NCBI RefSeq assembly: GCF_024347195.1
Contig: NZ_AP025281.1
Location: 2,046,001 to 2,110,000, forward strand
DNA from: Aliamphritea hakodatensis
GTDB taxonomy: Bacteria > Pseudomonadota > Gammaproteobacteria > Pseudomonadales > Balneatricaceae
DNA: 64,000 nucleotides
Reading direction: 5' to 3'
The position numbers and the translations under genes are program-made. Each line of letters opens with the position of its first letter. The stretch's first letter is position 1. Below the pieces are notes generated by a model, which saw nothing but the letters and a program-made list of their open reading frames with translations, ran no database searches and was not told where the DNA came from. This document shows positions 56,536 to 64,000 of the stretch, piece by piece.

Positions 56536-58263
56536 ATGGTAAAGCCATTGTCTTCCGATACTTCTTCAGGCGTTACGACGCTTGATGAACTGTCCAACCT
56601 GGCTGATTACTCGTTTCTGGAGACACTCAACTGTGATCCGGATGCGGATGAAAACGGCGCTGAACATGCGCCGCGGCAGGTCTTTACCGGGCATTATGTG
56701 CCTGTCACCCCGACACCTATCCAGAATCCTGAGTACATTGCTCACAGCAAAAGCTTTTTCCGGGAGCTTGGCTTTGCCGACAGCCTGGCGCAGTCGGCCG
56801 ATTTTATGCAGATGTTCTCCGGCGATATGGCTCAGGTACCTGCGCCATTGCGCAGTACTGGCTGGGCGACCGGGTATGCGCTGTCTATCTATGGCACTGA
56901 ATATTATCAGCAATGTCCGTTTGGCACCGGTAACGGTTACGGCGATGGCCGCGCGCTGTCTGTACTGGAAGCGGTTCTTAACGGTCAGCGCTGGGAGATG
57001 CAGTTAAAAGGCGCTGGCCGCACTCCGTATTGCCGCGGTGCTGATGGGCGTGCAGTTCTGCGTTCCAGTGTTCGCGAGTTTCTGGCGCAGGAGCATATGC
57101 ATGCGCTGGGTGTTCCTACGTCCCGTTCGCTGAGTCTGTATGTTTCAAAAACCGAGACAGTAGACCGGCAATGGTACTCAGAAGGCTCCCGCTCACAGAA
57201 TCCGGATCGGGTTATCGCTGAACCTGTTGCCATTTCGACACGGGTGGCACCTTCATTTATCAGGGTTGGTCAGCTGGAACTCTTTGGGCGGCGCGCCCGC
57301 AAAGGCGAGCATCCTGAAGCGATGATTGAGCTTGAAATGCTCGTCCTGCACCTGATTGATCGTGAGTACGCTGACGTTATCGACAGCCGGTTAGAGATGG
57401 TCGACAAGATACTGCTGCTGGCGCAGGCGTTTCGTGATCGGTTGAGTTCACTGGTGGTGAACTGGATCCGTGTTGGGTATTGCCAGGGTAACTTCAACAG
57501 CGACAACTGTGCTGTGGGCGGTTTCACACTCGACTACGGTCCGTTTGGATTTTGCGAACTGTTCAACCCGCGTTTTCAGCCCTGGACCGGCGGTGGAATG
57601 CACTTTTCATTTTACAATCAGCCGGTGGCCGCAGAGGCCAATTTCCACATGTTCTGCAGTGCGTTAAAGCCTTTGCTAGCCTCGGACCCGGTTGTTTTAC
57701 AACAACTGGACGAGATTCCGGCGGGCTTTGCTCAAACAATACAGGCGCAAACCGAGCAGATGTGGGCGAGCAAGCTGGGTCTTGAGCATTTTGATGGCGC
57801 TTTATTAGACGAGCTGCAAACACTCATGCTGGAAACTGCGGTCGACTACACGATTTTCTTCCGTGAACTGTCGGAAATCCCTGACGATATTGAGCCGCTC
57901 AAAAAGAGCTTCTACAGAGGGCCTGCTTACCGGGCAGATCCGGATGCAATGGACCTGCGCTGGTCACAGTGGTTGACGAATTGGCGCTCACTGATTGAGA
58001 GTTCTACGGAGACTTACGACAGGGACTTGCTTTCTGCGCAGATGAAACAGGTCAACCCCAAATATAGCTGGCGGGAATGGCTGGTTGTACCTGCTTATCA
58101 GCAGGCACGCCTGGGTAATTACGAGCTGGTGCGGGAGCTTCAGGAGGTAATGACGCAGCCATATGCTGAGCAGTCACAGGAAGTAGAGGACAAGTACTAC
58201 CGGCTTAAACCGTTTGAGTATTTTGAAGTTGGTGGCTTGTCGCATTACAGTTGTTCATCTTGA
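56536..58263 (+). CDS. selO: Protein adenylyltransferase SelO (YdiU family)
   Basis: A 575-residue pseudokinase-fold enzyme that transfers AMP to protein hydroxyls in response to redox stress. GDGRALSVLEAV, the nucleotide-binding WEMQLKGAGRTPYCRGADGRAVLRSSVREFLAQE stretch, and NSDNCAVGGFTLDYGPFGFCE (Asn-Asp metal site and DYGPFGF motif) are present. The usual HG.MNTDN text reads QGNFNSDN here. The protein ends CSS, the C-terminal cysteine motif of bacterial SelO. It is longer than E. coli YdiU (478), mainly at the N-terminus and in the last 120 residues. ATG at 56536 after GTGTGAGG. Confidence 0.9.
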   Translation: MVKPLSSDTSSGVTTLDELSNLADYSFLETLNCDPDADENGAEHAPRQVFTGHYVPVTPTPIQNPEYIAHSKSFFRELGFADSLAQSADFMQMFSGDMAQVPAPLRSTGWATGYALSIYGTEYYQQCPFGTGNGYGDGRALSVLEAVLNGQRWEMQLKGAGRTPYCRGADGRAVLRSSVREFLAQEHMHALGVPTSRSLSLYVSKTETVDRQWYSEGSRSQNPDRVIAEPVAISTRVAPSFIRVGQLELFGRRARKGEHPEAMIELEMLVLHLIDREYADVIDSRLEMVDKILLLAQAFRDRLSSLVVNWIRVGYCQGNFNSDNCAVGGFTLDYGPFGFCELFNPRFQPWTGGGMHFSFYNQPVAAEANFHMFCSALKPLLASDPVVLQQLDEIPAGFAQTIQAQTEQMWASKLGLEHFDGALLDELQTLMLETAVDYTIFFRELSEIPDDIEPLKKSFYRGPAYRADPDAMDLRWSQWLTNWRSLIESSTETYDRDLLSAQMKQVNPKYSWREWLVVPAYQQARLGNYELVRELQEVMTQPYAEQSQEVEDKYYRLKPFEYFEVGGLSHYSCSS

Positions 58264-58433
58264 TGCTTTGAAAATGTATTCCCGTAACCGCTGACTATTA
58301 GTTGGCTACTGGGCTGGCCTTTATTTGTCCGGACGCCTCAGAGATTGAGAAAAGTGCCGGCATACGGCCGCTTATTTAATCTACTCATTGTCTGCTCCGT
58401 CAGGGGCAGCAGAACACAAAAGGTAATCTGTTT

Positions 58434-59015
58434 ATGGCGTTAAAAATGGCCAAAGGGTCGTTGTTTGCAGTGCTGTTGCGATCCAACTGGTGGTACAGCG
58501 TATTAATTGGCCTGTTCATTCTCTTGGTCAGTTTGGCGCTTACCGACGCAAAGTATGTGGTTTTAAGTATCACAGGTTCACTGCCGTTTTTAATAATCGG
58601 TGCGATTGCTGCCTATAAACAGCTACAGCAACCTTCGCAAAAGCGGGTACTGGACGTTGTTCAGCAAGCTAGAGAAATGCCGGCCGGGGTCATCGCTGAA
58701 AAAGTAGCCGCTAATTACATAAAAAGTGGCTACGAGAGCAGCGTGTTTAAAGGCAATGGCGCAGATATGGTGTTAACCCACGGTGGTAGAAAACTGTTGC
58801 TGAGCAGTAAGCGGTTTAAAGCGGCTAATACGGGAACAGAGCCTCTCAAGTTACTCGTTGCTGCGGGGAAAAATACCGAAGCGACGGGATTCCTTTACGT
58901 GACCTTAGGTGAAGTCTCCGACGCCGCTGTTAAGTATGCGCAAGAGCACAGTATTGAGCTGATTCAGTCGGACAGGCTCGCGGTGTTGTTTGATGGCAAG
59001 GCGAAGATTAGCTAA
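58434..59015 (+). CDS. Membrane-anchored Mrr-like restriction endonuclease-fold protein
   Basis: A 193-residue protein. Two membrane helices (about 18-37 and 41-61) precede an Mrr_cat-like domain (about 80-190): VAANYIKSGYESSVFKGNGADMVLTHGGRKLLLSSKRFKA gives the catalytic Asp and Lys positions of the PD-(D/E)XK fold, and YAQEHSIELIQSDRLAVLF ends it as in Mrr. The usual Q/ExK reads SSK, so the second catalytic residue is missing and nuclease activity is uncertain. It stands alone and is followed at once by repeat copy F. Confidence 0.75.
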   Translation: MALKMAKGSLFAVLLRSNWWYSVLIGLFILLVSLALTDAKYVVLSITGSLPFLIIGAIAAYKQLQQPSQKRVLDVVQQAREMPAGVIAEKVAANYIKSGYESSVFKGNGADMVLTHGGRKLLLSSKRFKAANTGTEPLKLLVAAGKNTEATGFLYVTLGEVSDAAVKYAQEHSIELIQSDRLAVLFDGKAKIS

Positions 59016-59027
59016 TCATATACAAAT

Positions 59028-59085
59028 GGGTCAGGTCTTTTTTATTAGCTTATCAATACAGGCAAAGGGAAGACCTGATGCTGTT
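59028..59085 (+). repeat. Palindromic repeat copy F
   Basis: GGGTCAGGTCTT, TTTATTAGCTTATCAA, GGCAAAGGG, AAGACCTGAT, then CTGTTAATC. It is 11.6 kb from the nearest other copy and outside the island, again just behind a single gene. Confidence 0.85.
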
Positions 59086-59227
59086 AATCAGCAAACATAG
59101 AGTTATTTCGGCTCGTATGAAATTTTTATCTATAGGCTTTTATCCATAAGTAACGTCACTGTTCGCAACTCTTTTCACATAGTATGAATTAAGCAGCTAG
59201 AAGTTATTCGCCCAAGCTGATAAATAT

Positions 59228-60160
59228 CTAAAAGGCTCCGTCGTGTAATACAGAGTCAGATTGCTTAGCAAGTGCTAACAGCTTATATCTAATGTCCCTT
59301 ATCGTGCGCTCTTCCGCTACTTCAGGCAGAGATACTAAGTATGCAGCGTACTCTATACCGGGTACATCAGGGCACACTCTTACCAAAGGATTGCTAGGTT
59401 CATTAAACATCTGTAAATGACGATCAGCCCCCATTGCAACTCCTCCACCCTGTGCTGCTATTGTTACTGCTTTATCCATCGCAGAGTAGCGTCCGGCTTC
59501 AGTCAGTGATTGACTGCTTATATTCTGATTATGGAACCAGTCATGCCAAGCTGACCAAATTCCGCCACGACTCCCCCAATCATCGACAAATAATAGTTGG
59601 GTTGTGAGAAGTTCTTCACTTTTTTTCAGCTTATGTTTAATGGCAAATTCCTGGCTGCAAACAGGAAAGACAACTTCGCTAAAAAGAATATCCGTAATCA
59701 GCTCTGGTTCAACAGACTTGCCATAGCGAATATCAATATCGATTTCCCCAGCTGCTAAGTTAGCTTCTTGAGAAGAGGCGTCAATTTTTATGCCCTGTAC
59801 CCCTTGTTCACGCAATTGATCCAGTGCGGGTGCTAACCAGCGAATTGCGAGTGCGGGAGTGGCGCTGATCGTTATATTACGGTCAGCGTTCTCTCTGCGA
59901 ACTGCATTAGTTGCACGCGCGAGTAAATCAAATCCCTGACTAAGCTGCTCTGCATAATGTCTACCTGTTGCTGTCAGAGTTAAGCGTTTATTTTTGCGGT
60001 CAAATAAACGCACTCCTAAACTTTTTTCTAAAGTTCTTATTTGGTGGCCAACAGCGCTGGGAGTTACGGCCAGTTCTTCAGCAGCAGGCGCTAAACTTTC
60101 CCAACGGGCAGTTACTTCAAAAGCTCGCAAGCTGTTTAAGGGGGGTAAACGTTTAGACAT
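59228..60160 (-). CDS. LysR-type regulator (GcvA-like)
   Basis: A 310-residue LysR protein. MSKRLPPLNSLRAFEVTARWESLAPAAEELAVTPSAVGHQIRTLE is a GcvA-type HTH start, and the effector domain contains DIDIRYGKS and the YSAMDKAVTIAAQGGGVAMG stretch typical of that branch. It is divergent from the M20 gene with 152 bp between, and is the likely local activator of the downstream cluster. ATG at 60160. AT-richer than the core genes. Confidence 0.9.
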   Translation of the reverse strand: MSKRLPPLNSLRAFEVTARWESLAPAAEELAVTPSAVGHQIRTLEKSLGVRLFDRKNKRLTLTATGRHYAEQLSQGFDLLARATNAVRRENADRNITISATPALAIRWLAPALDQLREQGVQGIKIDASSQEANLAAGEIDIDIRYGKSVEPELITDILFSEVVFPVCSQEFAIKHKLKKSEELLTTQLLFVDDWGSRGGIWSAWHDWFHNQNISSQSLTEAGRYSAMDKAVTIAAQGGGVAMGADRHLQMFNEPSNPLVRVCPDVPGIEYAAYLVSLPEVAEERTIRDIRYKLLALAKQSDSVLHDGAF

Positions 60161-60312
60161 TGACTAATTTAACTCCTTTTTGCGTAGATTTTTTCTCTTC
60201 AAATGTTGGTGGACTCAATCTAGAGTACCTGAATATAGCAGGGGGCAGCACCTGTGCAGAAGAAAATAGTTTGTAGTCGCGGTAAAAAATTCCGCAATGG
60301 GAGTTCTTCACT

Positions 60313-61473
60313 ATGAGGCAAAGTACACTAGCCCATTTAGCAAAGTTGGTTAGCTTTAAAACCATTTCAGCAGATTCAAACATTGAATTGATTAATTACA
60401 TCAACCACGTTCTTGAAGAGCATGGAGTTGTTGGAACTGTAGTACCTAATAGTGATGGTACGAAAGCAAATTTATACGCCACTGTTGGTCCTTTAGTTAG
60501 TGGTGGAGTTGCTTTGTCAGGACACAGTGATGTGGTGCCTGTTCAAGGTCAAAAATGGTCTACTGATCCGTTTGCTTTAAGTAAACAAGGAGCACGGTTA
60601 TATGGCCGGGGCACTTGTGATATGAAGGGATTCATTGCGGTTTGCTTAAGCATGTTGCCAGATATGCTCAGGGCAGATCTAAAAAGACCAATCCATTTAG
60701 TAATTTCATATGATGAAGAAACTACTTGCCAGGGGGTTGTCTCCGCTATTCAGGATATGAAATTAAAATTGCCACCAATCAAGGCCGTAATAATTGGAGA
60801 ACCCACCAATATGCAGCCAGTCACTGCTCACAAAGGAGCTTACGGTTATATTTTTAAAGTAACAGGTGTTGCTGCTCACTCAAGTTTACCGCATCTGGGC
60901 GTTAGCGCTGTTTCATTAGCCAGCCAATTAATCTGCTGGTTAGATGGTTTAATTATAAAAAACAAACTAAATGCTGAACCAGGCCCCTTCATTCCAAATT
61001 ACAGTAGTGGCCACGTCGGACTAATTAATGGTGGTAATGCCTGTAATATTTTAGCCGACAGCTGCGAATTTCACTGGGATCTACGTACTCTTCCTCAAGA
61101 TAATTATCATGATTTTTTGAAGGTTCTGGATCATAAAATTGACCAGATAATCAAGCAGGCAGACAACATTGTACCGGGATCTCGCATCGAATACCGCGAG
61201 GACTACGGGGTACCAGGCCTGATCGATAATATTGATAGTGATGCTGAGTTGCTAGCGTGTAGGCTTAGTGAAATAAGTCAACCAAATGTTGCTTCTTTTA
61301 GTTCAGAAGCAGGGGTCTTTCAGAGTGCAGGCCTATCCTGTGCGCTATTGGGACCTGGTTCCATAGAGCAGGCACATATTGCTGATGAATTTATAGAAAT
61401 AGAGCAGCTTAGCGCCTGCGAAGCATTATTGGGCCGATTGATTATCGAGCAATGCCAAAACGATTCTGACTAA
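60313..61473 (+). CDS. M20 family deacylase (ArgE/acetylornithine deacetylase-like)
   Basis: A 386-residue zinc amidohydrolase. Metal ligands and catalytic residues are visible in LSGHSDVVPVQG (His, Asp), YGRGTCDMKGF (Asp), SYDEETTCQG (Glu-Glu), VIIGEPTNMQPV and the late His of PGSIEQAHIADEF. The dimerisation lid occupies about 175-290. It matches ArgE-type enzymes that remove acetyl or other acyl groups from the alpha-amino group of basic amino acids. GGGAG precedes the ATG. First gene of the catabolic cluster; here its substrate is probably an N-acyl amino acid, not necessarily acetylornithine. Confidence 0.88.
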   Translation: MRQSTLAHLAKLVSFKTISADSNIELINYINHVLEEHGVVGTVVPNSDGTKANLYATVGPLVSGGVALSGHSDVVPVQGQKWSTDPFALSKQGARLYGRGTCDMKGFIAVCLSMLPDMLRADLKRPIHLVISYDEETTCQGVVSAIQDMKLKLPPIKAVIIGEPTNMQPVTAHKGAYGYIFKVTGVAAHSSLPHLGVSAVSLASQLICWLDGLIIKNKLNAEPGPFIPNYSSGHVGLINGGNACNILADSCEFHWDLRTLPQDNYHDFLKVLDHKIDQIIKQADNIVPGSRIEYREDYGVPGLIDNIDSDAELLACRLSEISQPNVASFSSEAGVFQSAGLSCALLGPGSIEQAHIADEFIEIEQLSACEALLGRLIIEQCQNDSD

Positions 61474-61522
61474 CCACTCTTAAAAATTACCTGAGCGTTA
61501 AAAGATAAAATAGGATCAGAAA

Positions 61523-62692
61523 ATGACGACTGCTAACACTATCATTAACACCCAAAGCACTACCGAAGGCTTAAAAGTAAAGATAGAGCGTAATGGCAAC
61601 AGTAAAGAGCACTTCTTCTCGTGGTTATGGCTGGTAGACCACAGCCAGGAGCAAGAATGTTTTCATCCTTATGCTAAGCAGCGCTTATTAGAAACCTTCG
61701 CTCTTGAATTACCAACTGTCGCTACGGGTATAGAAATCAGTGAGGACCTACAACGTTTAACATTGACTTGGCCAACCGGTAAGGTGATCAATTATACCGC
61801 CGACTACCTGCAAACTGTTACTCAATCTAACGGGTTGTATGATGTGATAAAGCAGCCGGTAACTCTTTGGGACGCCAACACCGATCGTAAGTTGTTTTGT
61901 CAGGTCGATCACCAAGACTACCTTCATGATGATGAAGTATTACTGAAAGCCTTGCACGGTATACGTGAGATGGGCGTAGCTATTATTAGAGACGTTCCTC
62001 TGAAAATAAGTGCTGCAAGAGAAGTAATGGAGCGTATTAGCTACATTCGGTCCAGTATATTTGGTGAAATGTGGCAATTGAAATCAGATGGCAAGATCGC
62101 GGATACCGGATCAACGCCTCTTGATATATCACCTCATTCCGATGGTACATACAGCCACGATGCTCCGGGTGTAATGAGTTTATTGTGTATAGATTATGAC
62201 GCCAAAGGCGGTGATAACGTATTGGTTGATGGTTTTAAAATTGCTCAGCTTATGAAGCTAAATCATCCCGAGGCGTATGAGCTTTTAAGCCATGTAGAGA
62301 TTCCCGGTCAATATATTGGAGATGGGGCGTATCTGGTTGCTCAGCGCCCCGTATTTCATCATAAAAATGGTCGTCTGCTTCAAGTGAGCTTCAATAATCA
62401 CGACAGAGCACCCTTTATTTTGCCTGAGCCGCAAATGAGTCAGGTGTATGAAGCGTTAAAGATTTTTGACCGACTCAGTAAAGATGTTAGTAATCAGTTC
62501 ACTTTAGCCATGCGCCCTGGAGATATGATCATTTTTGATAATTGGCGTCTGCTTCATGGTCGCAAAGCTTTTGAGGGGCAACGTCATATGGCTGGCAGTT
62601 ATATAAATCGAGAAGATTTTGAAAGTCGTCTGCGTATGCTTCAGCCACGACCACTGGATATGTTAGTTAACCGAGAGCGCATCGATGTCTAG
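61523..62692 (+). CDS. Gamma-butyrobetaine/trimethyllysine-type 2-oxoglutarate dioxygenase
   Basis: A 389-residue Fe(II)/2-oxoglutarate enzyme of the GBBH/TMLH group. An N-terminal DUF971-like domain (about 10-110, SWLWLVDHSQEQECFHPYAKQR) is followed by a TauD catalytic domain (about 130-380) with the iron motif HSDGTYSHD (His-x-Asp), distal His in RLLHGRKAF and the 2-oxoglutarate Arg in GQRHMAGSYINRE. Cys residues that bind zinc in GBBH are only partly kept (one of the first three). It hydroxylates a trimethylammonium-type amino acid. It overlaps the PLP aldolase gene by 8 bp, which points to trimethyllysine as substrate (inference). Confidence 0.85.
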   Translation: MTTANTIINTQSTTEGLKVKIERNGNSKEHFFSWLWLVDHSQEQECFHPYAKQRLLETFALELPTVATGIEISEDLQRLTLTWPTGKVINYTADYLQTVTQSNGLYDVIKQPVTLWDANTDRKLFCQVDHQDYLHDDEVLLKALHGIREMGVAIIRDVPLKISAAREVMERISYIRSSIFGEMWQLKSDGKIADTGSTPLDISPHSDGTYSHDAPGVMSLLCIDYDAKGGDNVLVDGFKIAQLMKLNHPEAYELLSHVEIPGQYIGDGAYLVAQRPVFHHKNGRLLQVSFNNHDRAPFILPEPQMSQVYEALKIFDRLSKDVSNQFTLAMRPGDMIIFDNWRLLHGRKAFEGQRHMAGSYINREDFESRLRMLQPRPLDMLVNRERIDV

Positions 62693-63734
62693 ATTTCTGT
62701 CAGATAATGTCAGTGGTGCTCACCCTGAGATAGTTCAAGCATTGCTAGAGGCTAATGAGCAAAATTCAGCGCCTTATGGTGATGACCCTTATAGTGATGC
62801 GCTTGACCAGATCTTTTCTGAATTTTTTGGTACTCCGGTCTCTGTTATTCCCTGTCTGAGCGGCACTGCAGCGAATGCTCTGGCTATATCGCTCGTAGCG
62901 GGGGCCACTCAATCTGTATATGTTCATCAAGACTCTCATATTTACCAGGATGAATGTAATGCTCCGGAGTTTTATAGCTGTGCCCGTTTAATTCCTTTTA
63001 CAGACGTTGATTCAATCGGCAGTGCCAAATTGACTCAAGAAATGTTTAAAGCAATAGAAGGGCGCAAAGGAGATCGCCACAGCGTACAAGCTGCGGCGAT
63101 CTCTATTGCCCAAATTAACGAGCTGGGTGAGTTATATCAGCCAGATGAGATTCGGGCACTTGCTGACTATGCGCATGGTCAAGGGCTTAAATTGCATATG
63201 GACGGTGCTCGCTTTGCTAACGCAGTGGCGGCTTTAGATTGTCACCCTGCAGATATCAGCTGGCGCTCTGGTGTCGATATACTTTCATTTGGTGCGACTA
63301 AGAACGGTTGCTTCGGTGCCGAGGCAGTTGTGCTATTTAACCCTCAACAGAAACAAGAAGCGAAATACCGGGCAAAGCGAGCTGGCCAGTTAGTCTCTAA
63401 GATGCGTTTTGTATCAGCGCAGCTTCTCGCCTATATCAAAAATGATTTATGGATAAGAAATGCCCGCGTAGCTAACCTTGCTGCAGAAAAATTGGCTAAA
63501 CAACTTAGTCAGTTTACAGATATAAAAGCGGAAACGCCTAAAGCCAACATGCTTTATGTCACATTACCTGCTTTTATGACGACCGTACTGAATAAGGCAG
63601 AGTTATCAGGGTATTTTGAAGAAGTTGAAAACAACTTGTATTCAATGCGCCTTTGTACTTCATGGGATACTCGTGATGAGGATATAGAAGTATTCATCAA
63701 GACGTTACAAGCTGCGGTTCTTGATAACAACTAA
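62685..63734 (+). CDS. Threonine-aldolase-type PLP enzyme (beta-hydroxy amino acid aldolase)
   Basis: A 349-residue fold-type I PLP enzyme of the low-specificity L-threonine aldolase/beta-eliminating lyase group. FLSDNVSGAHPEIVQAL, QDSHIYQDECNAPEF, GLKLHMDGARFANA (PLP-ring Asp) and DILSFGATKNGCFGAEAVV (Schiff-base Lys near 209) are the landmarks. It would split a beta-hydroxy-alpha-amino acid into glycine and an aldehyde. Directly coupled to the dioxygenase, it could cleave 3-hydroxytrimethyllysine. Confidence 0.87.
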   Translation: MSRFLSDNVSGAHPEIVQALLEANEQNSAPYGDDPYSDALDQIFSEFFGTPVSVIPCLSGTAANALAISLVAGATQSVYVHQDSHIYQDECNAPEFYSCARLIPFTDVDSIGSAKLTQEMFKAIEGRKGDRHSVQAAAISIAQINELGELYQPDEIRALADYAHGQGLKLHMDGARFANAVAALDCHPADISWRSGVDILSFGATKNGCFGAEAVVLFNPQQKQEAKYRAKRAGQLVSKMRFVSAQLLAYIKNDLWIRNARVANLAAEKLAKQLSQFTDIKAETPKANMLYVTLPAFMTTVLNKAELSGYFEEVENNLYSMRLCTSWDTRDEDIEVFIKTLQAAVLDNN

Positions 63735-63756
63735 GCATAATAAAAATGGATAATTA

Positions 63757-64000
63757 ATGATGAAAATAGCTCAGATATCCTTATATCAGTTTGACGTTCC
63801 ATTTGCTGGTATTTCCTACAAACTGTCCAGCGGTCGCAGTTTTGAATCGCTGGACAGTACGTTACTTAAAATTGAAACGGCCTGCGGTATAATCGGTTGG
63901 GGAGAAATTTGCCCTTGGGGCCGTAATTATTTACCTGAATTTGCAGAAGGTGCCAGAGCAGCGTTATCGGTATTAGCTCCACAGCTTATAGGAACAGATC
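63757..64000 (+). CDS. Enolase-superfamily (mandelate racemase/muconate lactonising) enzyme, 5' part
   Basis: The first 81 residues, cut by the window end. MMKIAQISLYQFDVPFAGISY, GRSFESLDSTLLKIET and GWGEICPWGRNYLPEFAEGARAAL match the capping domain of MR/MLE proteins, closest in pattern to cis-3-hydroxyproline dehydratase and proline-betaine epimerase-like members. The barrel with the catalytic Lys/Asp/Glu is outside. ATGATG start 22 bp after the aldolase, same operon. Confidence 0.8.
   Translation, partial: MMKIAQISLYQFDVPFAGISYKLSSGRSFESLDSTLLKIETACGIIGWGEICPWGRNYLPEFAEGARAALSVLAPQLIGTD

Noticed and set aside
58252..58284. SelO ends Cys-Ser-Ser then TGA, the place of selenocysteine in eukaryotic SelO; a Sec read-through would add a few residues.
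   Set aside because: Bacterial SelO proteins normally end with CSS and a stop. I see no convincing bacterial SECIS hairpin just after the TGA, so it is taken as an ordinary stop.

Overview
The window looks like chromosomal DNA of a marine gammaproteobacterium, most likely an Oceanospirillales/Oceanospirillaceae-type organism (for example near Amphritea, Neptunomonas or Marinobacterium; the genus is a guess). The basis is the set of housekeeping proteins (ProS, BamC, BepA, NfuA, Lon-HupB-PpiD, AcnB, RlmD, TusA, YacL, a YeeN-type YebC paralog), the moderate GC content, and the marine-style Mrp antiporter and acyl-CoA genes.

Layout. 1-10.6 kb: end of proS, two small conserved genes, then an acyl-CoA catabolic group (acyl-CoA dehydrogenase, two acyl-CoA synthetases, PaaI-type thioesterase, alpha/beta hydrolase) around a FixL/FixJ-like PAS kinase and LuxR-type regulator. 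10.6-41.4 kb: ordinary core genome with many small operons separated by clear intrinsic terminators: BepA, TusA, AI-2E permease, EamA exporter with LysR, Bcp, BamC, RNA-modification genes rluA and rlmD, cobS, ybiB, a CPA2 antiporter, nfuA, lon with a good sigma-32-like promoter, hupB, tRNA-Asp, ppiD, acnB, a YeeN-type YebC and yhiN.

41.4-48.5 kb: an AT-rich accessory island between yhiN and an OxyR-like LysR gene. It holds a fused ABC-ATPase/TOPRIM (DUF4435) protein resembling single-protein PARIS anti-phage systems, two attC-like integron cassette remnants, unknown cassette-type genes, a PD-(D/E)XK-like protein, duplicated debris of yhiN and of the LysR gene, and five of the six copies of a palindromic repeat. 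One repeat copy is split by an IS110/IS1111-type element whose noncoding end contains a guide-like match to its own target.

48.8-56.3 kb: a nine-gene Mrp-type Na+/H+ antiporter operon with three large antiporter-like subunits and an extra small membrane protein, facing the OxyR-like regulator across a palindromic operator. 56.5-59.1 kb: selO and a membrane-anchored Mrr-like protein followed by the sixth repeat. 59.2-64.0 kb: an AT-richer catabolic cluster under a GcvA-type LysR regulator: an M20 deacylase, a gamma-butyrobetaine/trimethyllysine-type 2-oxoglutarate dioxygenase, a threonine-aldolase-type PLP enzyme and the start of an enolase-superfamily gene. The dioxygenase-aldolase pair matches the chemistry of trimethyllysine breakdown, which is the main metabolic hypothesis from this window.
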